Source of the DNA: Streptomyces liliiviolaceus
Lineage (GTDB): Bacteria > Actinomycetota > Actinomycetes > Streptomycetales > Streptomycetaceae
Length of the DNA stretch: 64,000 nucleotides
Assembly (NCBI RefSeq): GCF_018070025.1
Contig: NZ_JAGPYQ010000001.1
Coordinates: 1 to 64,000 of the forward strand
Reading direction: 5' to 3'
Positions 45,058-53,888 of the stretch are shown piece by piece. Every line of letters begins with the position of its first letter. Position 1 is the first letter of the stretch. The position numbers and the translations under genes are program-made. The notes below the pieces were generated by a model. It was given only the letters and a program-made list of their open reading frames with translations, searched no databases and was not told where the DNA came from.

Positions 45058-46004
45058 GCGGCCTCCATCCAGATGTCGGCGAGGGATTCCTCAAGGTTGA
45101 TCCGGGGCCGCCAGCCGAGCCGGTCGCGTGCGGTGCGCACGTCGGCCTGCTGCCAGCTGCCGCAGCCGTCCGGGTAGGGGTACGCGGCGGGGGCCGTGTG
45201 CTCTGTTTCGGAACGGGGGTGACCGATGGATGGCCGGGCGGGGCCGGGAACTCCGTCGAGTTCGTGGAGGGCTCCCCCGTAGCCGGCGACGCGTGCGAGG
45301 ACGGAGGCGGCGTCGCGCAGACGTACGGCACGACCGGATCCGATGTTGATGACGCCCTGCGCGGCGGAGAGGGAGGCGGCATGGACGGCACGGGCTACGT
45401 CGCGTACGTCGATGAAGTCGCGTTGGACACCGAGGCCGGCGAGTTTGAGGTCGCCGTCGCCGGACTGCATGGCGCGGCGCATCGCTTCGGCGAGCCGGCC
45501 GAGCGGGGAGCCCGCCGGGGTGCCGGGCCCGCACGGCGAGAACACCCGCAGGACGACGGCGTCCAGGCCGGAGCCGAGGACCAGTTCGGTGGCGGCGAGC
45601 TTGCTCACGCCGTAGGGGCCGCCGGGGCGGGGCACCGCGTCCTCGGCCGTGGAGGATCCGGGCTGGCTGGGCCCGTACTCCGCGCCGCAGCCGATCTGTA
45701 CGAGGCGTGCACCGCACCCGCTGCGGCGCAGTGCCTCACAGACGGTGGCGACGGCGACGGTGTTGTGCCGGGTGAGCTCGCGGGCGCCGCCACGGGTGGT
45801 ACCGGCGCAGTTGACGACGACCCCGGGGTGCACCGCGTCGAGGAAGCGGGTGAGCGCTCCCGGGCTGCCACTGGCGAGGTCGAAGCGCACGTCCGCGTCG
45901 TCGCCCCGGCCGAGCGCGGTGAGCTGCACGGCCGGGTCGGCGAGGAGACGGTCGGCGACGAATCGGCCGAGGTATCCGTTGGCTCCGATCAGCAGCACCC
46001 TCAT
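45045..46004 (-). CDS. NAD-dependent nucleotide-sugar epimerase/dehydratase
   Basis: A 319-aa extended SDR. The NAD loop GANGYLG (8-14) lies at the N terminus, VVNCAGTT marks beta-4, and the catalytic YGVSK supplies Tyr/Lys. RVFSPCGPG and FIDVRDVARA are typical of sugar-nucleotide epimerases. The likely product is a UDP-sugar interconverted at C4, for example UDP-Gal/GalNAc; this is inferred from family and context. ATG 46004 overlaps the stop of the preceding small ORF (ATGA), and its own stop overlaps the spherulin-like gene by 13 nt. Confidence 0.88.
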   Translation of the reverse strand: MRVLLIGANGYLGRFVADRLLADPAVQLTALGRGDDADVRFDLASGSPGALTRFLDAVHPGVVVNCAGTTRGGARELTRHNTVAVATVCEALRRSGCGARLVQIGCGAEYGPSQPGSSTAEDAVPRPGGPYGVSKLAATELVLGSGLDAVVLRVFSPCGPGTPAGSPLGRLAEAMRRAMQSGDGDLKLAGLGVQRDFIDVRDVARAVHAASLSAAQGVINIGSGRAVRLRDAASVLARVAGYGGALHELDGVPGPARPSIGHPRSETEHTAPAAYPYPDGCGSWQQADVRTARDRLGWRPRINLEESLADIWMEAACRI

Positions 46005-46141
46005 CGGGCGGCTCCCGGGGCGGACTCTCCGATGCGGAGGGTGATCATCTTGCGTTCTCCTTCAGGGTGGTGCCATGGGTCGTACGGAAGGCCCGCGGTG
46101 TCGGCCCCGCGGGAAGGGGGGTGCTCGGCGCGGGGATCCAT
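46001..46141 (-). CDS. Small 46-aa ORF coupled to the epimerase gene
   Basis: A 46-codon ORF fills the gap between the membrane-protein gene and the epimerase and overlaps the epimerase start (ATGA). An internal ATG at 46048 has a strong AAGGAG 8 nt upstream and would give a 15-aa peptide (MITLRIGESAPGAAR) with the same stop. The longer form has only AGGA upstream of GTG/ATG 46144/46141. The product is polar, Pro/His/Arg-rich and of unknown function. It may mainly serve to deliver ribosomes to the epimerase. Confidence 0.5.
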   Translation of the reverse strand: MDPRAEHPPSRGADTAGLPYDPWHHPEGERKMITLRIGESAPGAAR

Positions 46142-46173
46142 CACGAATCCTGGAGCCGAGAGTCGGTGGCGGG

Positions 46174-47907
46174 TCACGGCGTGTCCCCGTGCGCCGCGTG
46201 GGCGGAGGCCCGGGTGAGGGTCCTGGTCGCGTGGATCAGGAGGACGAGCGCCGCGGCCCCGCACGCGAGAGCCGGGATCGCGCCCGCTCCCCAGGCGTCG
46301 GCCACGGTCTCGACGGGCACGGCCAGCGCCTCGCAGCCGGGAAGGCGGCTTCCGAAGACGCTCAGGAGGGCCAGCGCCTCGGCCACGCCCGCGGCCGCGA
46401 GCATGACGGCGGGGGCGTGCCTGAATCCGTGCACGGTGAGAAGCCGGGCGAGCAGGAGGAGCGCGCCGAGGGCCCCGGCCCCGGCGTAGGCGGCGGACTC
46501 GTCCAGTACCGCCCCGCTCAGGGCGAGCAGGCCGCCGAGGACGCAGAGGAACAGGACGAAGACGCCCAGGAGCAGGGGTTTCACGGAGGACGCGAACTCC
46601 TCCAGGGCGCGGCTGGTGACGAGGCGGCGGCGCGCACGCACCGTGAAGAGGTGCGCGCACCAGGCCGCCGGGGCGCAGGCCGCGCTCAGGGCCAGGACGG
46701 ACGCGAGGGCGATCGGCCAGGAGCTGCCGGGGCTGCCGGTGGGCGGTCCGTCGGGGCCGCCCTCGATGGCGGCGGCGAGCAGGCCGTCGCCGAGGAGGGC
46801 GTAGGCGACGAGCCAGTAGGTCCACGCGCGGGTGGACGGCGTCGGGGACCACGGCCGCGTGGCGTGCAGGGGGCCGCGGCTGCGGGCCGCGCGTACGGCG
46901 AGGGCCACGGCGAGTACGCCGACGACGGTCACCGCGAGGCGCGGCCGGCCCTCGGTGTAGCGCAGTCCGGTCACGACAGCCGCGCACAGGGCGCCCGGCA
47001 GCAGGGTGAGTACGGCCCAGTCGGCGTGCGCCTTCGGGGTGTCGGGTGTCTCGGGCCGGGGTGCCGTGTCGCCGGCGCGGGGCACTCGCGCGTACATCTC
47101 CTCCGCGAGGGAGAAGACGTCCCGGTGCCGGAAGTGGGTGGCGGTCCGGTCGGTCACACCGTGCGCCTCCAGGGCCGCCGCGATCTCCAGCGGGTCCACC
47201 GCGCGCTCGCACAGTTGCCGGTGGCGGTGCATCAGGGCCTTCACCGGGTCGGCGTCGCCGCGGGGGGCGGAGGGCGTGCGGTCGGCGACGTCAGGCTCGC
47301 CGAGCTGTCCGTCGGCCTGGTCGTGAACCGGGCCGAGGGCAGCGACCGCGTCCACCGGACCGGGAGCCTGCCGGTCGGAGATCCGCCGACCGAGGTGCTG
47401 CTGGTCGACGGTCTGCTGGTCGGCGTCCGGCCACGCGGGAACCTTCGGCTCGGGAACCGGCCGGTCGGAGACGTGCGCCTCGGGAACCGGCCGGTCGGAG
47501 ACGTGCGGCTCGGGAACCGACCGGTCGGAAGCCTGCTCGTCCGCAGCCGGAGGGGACGCCTCCGGCGTGACGGTCACGGCGTCCCACGCCAGCCGGGCGT
47601 ACGTGGCCGTCGAGGACCCCTGCCTCGGTCCCGGCCGGGACCCGTGCTGGGCCGGGTCCTTCGCCCAGCTGGGCCGTGGGACCGTCGGTCCCGGTTCGCC
47701 CGGGGGGCGTGCGTCCGCGATTCTCGACTCGCCCAGCTGGACGTCGACCACACGGGTCTCGCCGGGCTGGATGTCCACCACCTTGATCTCGCCCACCTCG
47801 GCGTTCATGCCCCGCACGTCCCCGAGGTCTCCCGACCGCCCGGCCTCCGTGTCCTCGGTGGGGCCGCCGGAGGTCCGGTCCGCCGCTTTGATCCGTCGCG
47901 CGCTCAC
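46174..47907 (-). CDS. Polytopic membrane protein of the polysaccharide locus
   Basis: A 577-aa protein that starts at GTG 47907, overlapping the glycosyltransferase stop (GTGA). About residues 1-215 are disordered, with near-identical tandem units HVSDRPVPE (coded around 47450-47530). A helical segment (ALMHRHRQLCERAV to HRDVFSLAEEMYARVPR) follows, and about eight membrane helices fill residues 300-575. The helices include LLLGVFVLFLCVLGGLLAL. I do not recognise a family. It could be the export/polymerisation partner of the adjacent PelF-like glycosyltransferase, like PelG or the membrane half of fungal Gtb3, but no sequence signature proves this. Confidence 0.75.
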   Translation of the reverse strand: MSARRIKAADRTSGGPTEDTEAGRSGDLGDVRGMNAEVGEIKVVDIQPGETRVVDVQLGESRIADARPPGEPGPTVPRPSWAKDPAQHGSRPGPRQGSSTATYARLAWDAVTVTPEASPPAADEQASDRSVPEPHVSDRPVPEAHVSDRPVPEPKVPAWPDADQQTVDQQHLGRRISDRQAPGPVDAVAALGPVHDQADGQLGEPDVADRTPSAPRGDADPVKALMHRHRQLCERAVDPLEIAAALEAHGVTDRTATHFRHRDVFSLAEEMYARVPRAGDTAPRPETPDTPKAHADWAVLTLLPGALCAAVVTGLRYTEGRPRLAVTVVGVLAVALAVRAARSRGPLHATRPWSPTPSTRAWTYWLVAYALLGDGLLAAAIEGGPDGPPTGSPGSSWPIALASVLALSAACAPAAWCAHLFTVRARRRLVTSRALEEFASSVKPLLLGVFVLFLCVLGGLLALSGAVLDESAAYAGAGALGALLLLARLLTVHGFRHAPAVMLAAAGVAEALALLSVFGSRLPGCEALAVPVETVADAWGAGAIPALACGAAALVLLIHATRTLTRASAHAAHGDTP

Positions 47908-49778
47908 CGCGCCCCCTCCCCCGCGGGTACGGGCTCGCCCGGAGCGCTTCCCAGCGGGACACCCCGTACCGGCGGTCCCGCCGCCCAGCCCGGGCCCGGT
48001 CTCCCGGCCGCCGGCCGCGCCTCCGGTTCCGGCCACCGGCCCGGCACCTGTGCCTCGACGGGTATGGCGAACGGAAGGGGCTCGCCCGAGGCGTCGACCA
48101 CGTCCCGCCGGACCGGGCAATGCGAGACGATATCGAGGTAAATGCCGTGAAATGCCATGATGTTCTGCTCGACGGTGAAGAGTTCGAGGGCCCGGGCGCG
48201 GGCCGCGGCACCGAGGCGCGACCGGCGTTCCGGATCGCGCAGCAGGGCGACGCAGGCCTCGGCGAGCGCCCGCGGGTTGCGCGGCGGAACGACGAGCCCC
48301 GTACCGCCGATGACCTCGACGACCGCGCCGACGTCCGTGGAGACCGTGGCGCGGCCGGCGAACATCGCTTCGACGAGGCTGATGGGGAAGCCCTCGACGA
48401 CGCTGGACAGGACGACGAGGGCGCCTGCCGCATAGGCCTCGGGGAGGGTCGGTACGTCGGGTCCGCCGATCTCCTCGAAGGAGACCGGGTTGTCGCCGAC
48501 GGCGTGCACGCGCTCGGCCTCGTCGGGGAAGAGTTGCGAGGCCAGCGCCTTGCAGTGCGCCAGATGGGTCGCGCCCTCCGGGCCGTCCGCGGGTGCGCCG
48601 ACGATCCGCAGCCGCGCCTTCGGCTCCTCCTTGCGGATCTCCGCGAAGGCGTTCAGCAGCGAGGCCAGATCCTTGGCGGGCTCGATGCGTCCGACCCACA
48701 CGAGGGTGTACGGGTCGGCGTGTTCGGCGCTCTCGCCCACCTCCGAGAAGCGGGACGCCTCCATGCCGGGGTAGACGGTACGGATTTTGGTCCGGTCGGC
48801 GCCGCAGCGCTCCTGCCAGCGGCGGGCGTGCGTGTTGCCGGGCGTGATGACCGTGGCCTGCCGGTAGGCCTCCGCGGCGAGCCGGCCGTGGAACGCCGCG
48901 AGCAGGGCCCGCGCCGGCGCCGACGCGGCGTGCCCCCGAAGATCCTCGCGGGGGCCCAGGTAGTGCGCCCGCAGCTGTACTCCGTACTCCGTGACCAGCA
49001 GGGGTACGCCCGAGAAGTGGCGGGCGAGCAGTCCCGGCAGGGCCGCGGCGCCGCCGGACGTGGCGTGGCACAGGTCGACCGAGCCGAGCCCGTCGTCGCC
49101 GTACCAGTCGAGGGAGAGGGGGCGCAGTGCGCGTTCCACCTGGGCGGCGACGGTGAGCAGGTCCGGCACGCGGGCAGTGCGCGCGGCGCGCAGTGCGCCG
49201 GGCGCGCGGCAGGCGCGTTCGAGGGCGCACACCGCCGCCTCGGAGCGCAGGGCGCCGACCATGCCGCCCTCGTCGCGGGCCAGTTCGGCGAGCCCGTACA
49301 GCGCGCTGCCGAAACGGTCCGCCGCACCGGCCGAGGCGCCCTCGCCCCGACCCCCGGCGTGACCATCGGCCCCGGCGTGACCATCGGCTCCGGCGAAACC
49401 CCCGGACGCCGTATCGGACATCACACCGGACACCACGCCGGGCAGGGCACCCGACACCGCATCGGGCGCGGCGCCGCCGAGGGCGTCCGGCGCGCACATG
49501 GCCGCCGCCAACTCCGCGTAGCACTCGGCGAATCGGCGCCGGGCCCGTCGCCCGTAGGCCACGCCGTCGTCGTTCGCCGTCCAGAGCGGGGCGGTGCGCA
49601 CCCGGCTCACCTGGGAGGGGAGCTGGATCCAGCCCTCGTCCTCCTGCTGCTCACTGCGGCTCAGCGCGTAGATGTCGAACTCGTGCTGTCCGAGCCCGCG
49701 CACGAGCCGGTCGCACCAGAGCCTGGCCTCACCGCTCACATACGGATAGCCACCCTCCGTAAGCAGTCCTATGCGCAC
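47904..49778 (-). CDS. PelF-like glycosyltransferase (DUF3492 + GT4)
   Basis: A 624-aa GT-B glycosyltransferase. The N terminus RIGLLTEGGYPYVSGEARLW, with WCDRLVRGL, is the DUF3492/PelF signature. The GT4 half shows VWVGRIEPAKDL, DVPTLPEAY, the EX7E motif in EGFPISLVEAM and VVPPRNPRALAEA. A Gly/Ala/Asp-rich insertion sits at about 135-180, and the C-terminal 60 residues are Pro/Gly-rich. PelF polymerises UDP-GalNAc-type sugars in Pel synthesis. The start is GTG 49778, with GGGAG 7 nt upstream. It heads a five-gene minus-strand operon with sugar epimerase and spherulin-like genes. Confidence 0.88.
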   Translation of the reverse strand: MRIGLLTEGGYPYVSGEARLWCDRLVRGLGQHEFDIYALSRSEQQEDEGWIQLPSQVSRVRTAPLWTANDDGVAYGRRARRRFAECYAELAAAMCAPDALGGAAPDAVSGALPGVVSGVMSDTASGGFAGADGHAGADGHAGGRGEGASAGAADRFGSALYGLAELARDEGGMVGALRSEAAVCALERACRAPGALRAARTARVPDLLTVAAQVERALRPLSLDWYGDDGLGSVDLCHATSGGAAALPGLLARHFSGVPLLVTEYGVQLRAHYLGPREDLRGHAASAPARALLAAFHGRLAAEAYRQATVITPGNTHARRWQERCGADRTKIRTVYPGMEASRFSEVGESAEHADPYTLVWVGRIEPAKDLASLLNAFAEIRKEEPKARLRIVGAPADGPEGATHLAHCKALASQLFPDEAERVHAVGDNPVSFEEIGGPDVPTLPEAYAAGALVVLSSVVEGFPISLVEAMFAGRATVSTDVGAVVEVIGGTGLVVPPRNPRALAEACVALLRDPERRSRLGAAARARALELFTVEQNIMAFHGIYLDIVSHCPVRRDVVDASGEPLPFAIPVEAQVPGRWPEPEARPAAGRPGPGWAAGPPVRGVPLGSAPGEPVPAGEGAR

Positions 49779-49805
49779 GACCGCACTCCCGATCTCCCGT
49801 ATGGG

Positions 49806-49892
49806 GAGCCGCCGTTGACCCGGCGGCTCGCAGCGGGAAGAACGTATGCGGACATGGCGGTGGTGCGATGGAGGGTTGTCCATCGCACCACC
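49806..49892. promoter_or_regulatory. Two perfect hairpins in the leader of the polysaccharide operon
   Basis: GAGCCGCCG (49806-49814) pairs with 49821-49829 (9 bp). GGTGGTGCGATGGA (49859-49872) pairs with 49879-49892 (14 bp, 6-nt loop). They lie between the end of the ABC operon and the start of the PelF-like gene, both on the minus strand. The 14-bp stem has no downstream T-run on either strand, so it is not a classical terminator. Confidence 0.6.
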
Positions 49893-49968
49893 AAAAGGGG
49901 TGAACGGTCGTAACTTTCCCGTGCGGGTCGCGTTCCGTCGCGCTAAGAGATCAACCGAACACGTTTCG

Positions 49969-51765
49969 TCATACGGCGGCCAGTTGTTGGCGGGCGGCTC
50001 GACGGGTCGCGCGACGGGCGGCCGCGACCGCCGGATCGAGCGCGGGGACGGCGGCGAGGAGCTGCCGTGTGTACGGGTCCCGCGGCGACTCGTAGACCTC
50101 GTCGACGGGTCCGTACTCGACGATCCGGCCGCCGCGCATCACCGCCACCCGGTCGCTGACCTGGCGTACGACGGCGAGGTCGTGGGCCACGAAGACCAGG
50201 GCGAGGCCGAGTTCCCGCCGCAGTTCGCCGAGCAGGGCGACCACCTGGGCCTGGGTGGTGACGTCCAGTGCGGAGACCGGTTCGTCGCACACGATGACCC
50301 TCGGGTCGGCCGCCAGAGCACGTGCGATGCCGACGCGTTGGCGCTGGCCGCCGCTGAACTCGTGCGGGTAGCGGTCGTAGTGCGCCCCTTCGAGCCCCAC
50401 GCGCTCCAACAGCTCCCGTACGCGTCCCCGCACGCCCCCTTCGTCCCGCTCGCCCCGCGCCCGAAGAGGGTCGGCGATCGACTCGCCCACGCTGCGGCGG
50501 GGGTTGAGGGAGGAGACGGGGTCCTGGAAGACCATCTGCACATCGGGGCGTACCCCGCCGCCGGGGGTGATGCGCCCCGCCGTCGGTTCCAGCAGGCCGA
50601 CCAGCATGCGGCCCAGCGTCGTCTTGCCGCTGCCGCTCTCGCCCACGATGCCGAGCGTCTCGCCCCGGCGGACCGTGAGCGACACGTCGTCGACGGCCGC
50701 GAACGCCCGCTTCCCGCGCCCGAACTCGCGCCGCAGCCCGACCGCTTCCAGCACGACCTCGTCCGCCGCCGCGCCGGACGTCACGCTCGCCGCCACGCCG
50801 GACGTCACGCTCGCCGCCGCGCCGACCGCCGCACCGGTCTCCACACCGCCTGGCGCGTCCCCCCTCGACGCCGACGCGTCCACCCTTGGCGCATCCACCC
50901 TCGGGACCGCGCCCAGCAGTTCGCGTGTGTAGGGCTGCGCCGGCGCGCCGAGGACCGTGGCGACGGGGCCGTGTTCGACCACGCGTCCGTGCCGCATGAC
51001 CAGGATCTCGTCGACGCTCCCGGCGGCGACGCCCACGTCGTGCGTGACGAGCAGGAGCCCCATTCCGGTCTCCTCCCGCAACGTGTGGAGCAGGTCGAGG
51101 ATCTGGGCCTGGACGGTCACGTCGAGCGCGGTGGTCGGCTCGTCGGCGATCAGCAGATCGGGCTCGCAGGCCAGCGCCATCGCGATGAGGGCACGCTGGC
51201 GCATCCCGCCGCTGAACTCGTGCGGGCGCGAACGGGAGCGCCGGACCGCGTCCGGGATCCCGACACGGTCCAGCACCTCCACGGCACGCGCGCGGGCAGC
51301 CCGCCGCGAGGCACGCGTGTGCACGCGGTACACCTCGGCGATCTGGTCCCCGATCGCGTAGTACGGGTCGAGGGACGACAGCGGGTCCTGGAAGACCATT
51401 GCGGCCCGCGCGCCGCGCAGCCGCCGCAGTTCGTCGTCCGACGCCCGCTGTACGTCGATCCCGGCGACCTCGACCGAACCGCCGACGTACGCGCCCGTGC
51501 CCCGGTGCAGTCCCAGCAGGGCCGAGGCGACCGTGGACTTGCCCGAGCCGGACTCGCCGACCAGCGCGAGCGCGGCGCCCCGCGCCAGCCGGAAGGAGAG
51601 CCCGTCGACGGCCCGCAGTTCGCCGAACCCGACGGTGAGATCGCTCACTTCGACCAGGCTCACGCCCGCACCACCCGTACTACCCGCACCACTCATGCCA
51701 CCCGCACCACCCGTGCCTCCCGTACTACCCGCACCACCCATGCCCCCCGCATCACCCGCACTCAT
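49969..51765 (-). CDS. Fused dual-domain ABC ATPase (DppD-DppF type)
   Basis: A 598-aa protein carrying two complete ABC ATPases in one chain. Domain 1 (about 37-290) has GESGSGKST, the signature FSGGMRQR and LLIADEPTTALD. Domain 2 (about 330-580) has GESGSGKTT, FSGGQRQR and VIVCDEPVSALD. Each ends with the oligopeptide-importer C-terminal PYTRELL / PYTRQLL segment. It energises the di/oligopeptide importer encoded upstream. ATG 51765 overlaps the permease stop (ATGA) and gives a Gly-rich repetitive N terminus of 34 residues. GTG 51663 (MSLVEVSDL) is an alternative start without that extension. Last gene of the operon. Confidence 0.92.
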   Translation of the reverse strand: MSAGDAGGMGGAGSTGGTGGAGGMSGAGSTGGAGVSLVEVSDLTVGFGELRAVDGLSFRLARGAALALVGESGSGKSTVASALLGLHRGTGAYVGGSVEVAGIDVQRASDDELRRLRGARAAMVFQDPLSSLDPYYAIGDQIAEVYRVHTRASRRAARARAVEVLDRVGIPDAVRRSRSRPHEFSGGMRQRALIAMALACEPDLLIADEPTTALDVTVQAQILDLLHTLREETGMGLLLVTHDVGVAAGSVDEILVMRHGRVVEHGPVATVLGAPAQPYTRELLGAVPRVDAPRVDASASRGDAPGGVETGAAVGAAASVTSGVAASVTSGAAADEVVLEAVGLRREFGRGKRAFAAVDDVSLTVRRGETLGIVGESGSGKTTLGRMLVGLLEPTAGRITPGGGVRPDVQMVFQDPVSSLNPRRSVGESIADPLRARGERDEGGVRGRVRELLERVGLEGAHYDRYPHEFSGGQRQRVGIARALAADPRVIVCDEPVSALDVTTQAQVVALLGELRRELGLALVFVAHDLAVVRQVSDRVAVMRGGRIVEYGPVDEVYESPRDPYTRQLLAAVPALDPAVAAARRATRRAARQQLAAV

Positions 51766-52760
51766 GCCAGTACCACCCGTCGGTCGGCCACCGCGTAGAG
51801 CACGTCCGCGAGGGCGTTGGCGATGACGACGAAGAACCCGACGACCAGGACCATCCCGACCACGACGGGGAGGTCGACGACATCGACGGCGTGGACCAGT
51901 TCCCTTCCGATGCCGGGCAGCCCGAAGAGCGTCTCGGTGAGGACCGCGCCGCCGACGGCCGATCCGACGTTGTTGGCGTTCAGCGCGATGACCGGGGCGA
52001 ACGCCCCGCGCAACGCGTGCCGCCAGATGACCGACCGCTCGCCGACGCCGTACGCGCGGAAGGTCCGGATGTGGTCCTCGGCCAGGGTCTCCAGCATCGA
52101 CGACCTGGTCAGCCGGGCGAACGCCGCGGCCTCGATGAGCGCGAGGGAGAGCCAGGGCAGCAGCAGGTTCCACGCCCACTGTTCGGGGTCGTCGGTGAGG
52201 TTCACGTACTGCGGGAAGGGCAGCAGTTCCAGTTCGCCGCAGACGACGATCATCAGGACCAGGCCGATGACGAAGACGGGTGTGGCCACGCCCACGAGCG
52301 TGATGCCGGTCAGCACCCGCTCGGTGAGCCGTCCGCGCCGCCACGCCGAGAGCACGCCGGTGCCGACGCCGAGGATCAGCCAGATCACCATCGCACCGAA
52401 CACGAGCGACAGGCTGACCGGCAGCTTCGTGAGGATCAGCTCGGTGACCTGCTGGTCGCTCTGGTACGACAGCCCGAGGCAGGGCGCCGGGCAGTGCTGC
52501 ACCGCGGTGCCGGTCGAGTAGTCCTGGCCGGCGACGAGCCCTTCCAGGAAGTGCCAGTAGCGCACGTACAGCGGGTCGTCGAGGCGTAGTTGCTCGGAGA
52601 CCTGCTGGACCTGGACGGGCGAGCAGCGCGGGCCGCAGGTGATCTGGGCGACGTTGCCGGGGGTGACGTAGAAGACGACGTAGATGATCACCGAGATGGC
52701 GAAGAGGGTGACCAGGACGCCGACGACCCGGCGCAGGACGAACCCCGTGAACCCACTCAT
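51762..52760 (-). CDS. ABC importer permease, DppB type
   Basis: A 332-aa integral membrane permease of the di/oligopeptide importer family. The N-terminal FVLRRVVGVLVTLFAISVII helix, a periplasmic loop with paired cysteines (TCGPRC and HCPAPC), about six membrane segments, and the EAA-type loop (RTFRAYGVGERSVIWRHALR) facing the ATPase are visible. It overlaps the preceding permease (ATGA, 52757-52760) and the following ATPase (ATGA). It normally precedes the DppC-type gene, but here the order is reversed. Confidence 0.92.
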   Translation of the reverse strand: MSGFTGFVLRRVVGVLVTLFAISVIIYVVFYVTPGNVAQITCGPRCSPVQVQQVSEQLRLDDPLYVRYWHFLEGLVAGQDYSTGTAVQHCPAPCLGLSYQSDQQVTELILTKLPVSLSLVFGAMVIWLILGVGTGVLSAWRRGRLTERVLTGITLVGVATPVFVIGLVLMIVVCGELELLPFPQYVNLTDDPEQWAWNLLLPWLSLALIEAAAFARLTRSSMLETLAEDHIRTFRAYGVGERSVIWRHALRGAFAPVIALNANNVGSAVGGAVLTETLFGLPGIGRELVHAVDVVDLPVVVGMVLVVGFFVVIANALADVLYAVADRRVVLA

Positions 52761-53884
52761 GAGGCACCTCCCCGCCCCGACCCACCGGACACACCTGACA
52801 CATCTGACACACCGGAGCCATCGGCCCCATCGGCCGCGGCAACCGCCCCAGCCACCCCAGCCCCCTCAACCGCCACAGCGGACCGCGTCACCTTCGCCTC
52901 CCGCCGCCGCCCCGTCCCGACCCGCAGCCGTGAGGCCGCGCGCGGGTCGAGGGCCGTGCGGACCCCGTCGCCGAGGACGGTCAGCGCGAGGACCGTCACG
53001 AAGAGCGCGCCCGCCGGCAGCAGCAGATACTGCGGCGCGGCCTGGTACCAGACGTCGGCGGCGGTGAGCATCTGCCCCCACGACGGTGTCGGCGGCTTCA
53101 CGCCCACCCCCAGGAAGGACAGGGCCGCCTCGACGGTGATGTTCTGCGGGATGAGGATCGCCGCGTACGTGATGACGGGCGCCGCGAGCCCCGGCAGCAG
53201 CTCTCGCCGGGCGATCCGCCAGGTGCCCCAGCCGCTGAGCCGGGCGGCGGAGACGTAGTCCAGCCCCTTGAGGGTGAGCGTCTGCGCGCGGACGATCTTC
53301 GCGATGTTGCCCCAGGCGATCAGCCCGATGACGCCTGCGACGAGGACGGGCCGCGGGAATCCCGACGGCACGATCGCGAGCAACGCGAGGGACATGATCA
53401 TCAGCGGCAGGGCGACGATGATGTCGGTGAACCGGCTCAGCAGCTGGTCGACCCAGCGGGTGCCGAGCGCGGCCGCGACTCCGACCACCACGCCGATGAC
53501 GATCTGCGCGACGGTCGCGGCCAGCGCGACACCCAGTGAGACCCGGGCCCCGTACACGAGCCGTGCGAACAGGTCGCGGCCGGTCTGCGGCTCGACGCCG
53601 AGCCAGTGGTCGCCGCTCATGCCGCCGAACGATCCGACCGGCACACCGCCGCGCGCGGAATCGATCAGATCCGGGTGGTACGTGGTCGGATCCTGACCCT
53701 CGATCGCGGTGAGCAGCGGTGCGGCGAGCGCGACCAGGACGAGCAGGGCGACGACGGCCGCCGCCGCGAGGGCGGCGCGCTGTGCGCGCAGCCGCCGCCA
53801 GAACTGACGAGCCCCCGAGGCCCCCGGCGCGACGGAGAGGTCCGCCGCGCCGGGGGCCTGGGAGGCGACGAGTACGTCGCTCAC
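52757..53884 (-). CDS. ABC importer permease, DppC type
   Basis: A 375-aa permease partner. An OppC-type N-terminal helix (about 36-60), LGVEPQTGRDLFARLVYGAR and the EAA-loop segment DYVSAARLSGWGTWRIARRE identify the DppC family, with about six membrane segments. After the last helix comes a 45-residue Gly/Ser/Val/Ala-rich low-complexity tail encoded by simple repeats near 52760-52870. Start ATG 53884 lies 4 nt after the end of the binding-protein gene. Confidence 0.92.
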   Translation of the reverse strand: MSDVLVASQAPGAADLSVAPGASGARQFWRRLRAQRAALAAAAVVALLVLVALAAPLLTAIEGQDPTTYHPDLIDSARGGVPVGSFGGMSGDHWLGVEPQTGRDLFARLVYGARVSLGVALAATVAQIVIGVVVGVAAALGTRWVDQLLSRFTDIIVALPLMIMSLALLAIVPSGFPRPVLVAGVIGLIAWGNIAKIVRAQTLTLKGLDYVSAARLSGWGTWRIARRELLPGLAAPVITYAAILIPQNITVEAALSFLGVGVKPPTPSWGQMLTAADVWYQAAPQYLLLPAGALFVTVLALTVLGDGVRTALDPRAASRLRVGTGRRREAKVTRSAVAVEGAGVAGAVAAADGADGSGVSDVSGVSGGSGRGGAS

Positions 53885-53888
53885 GGCG

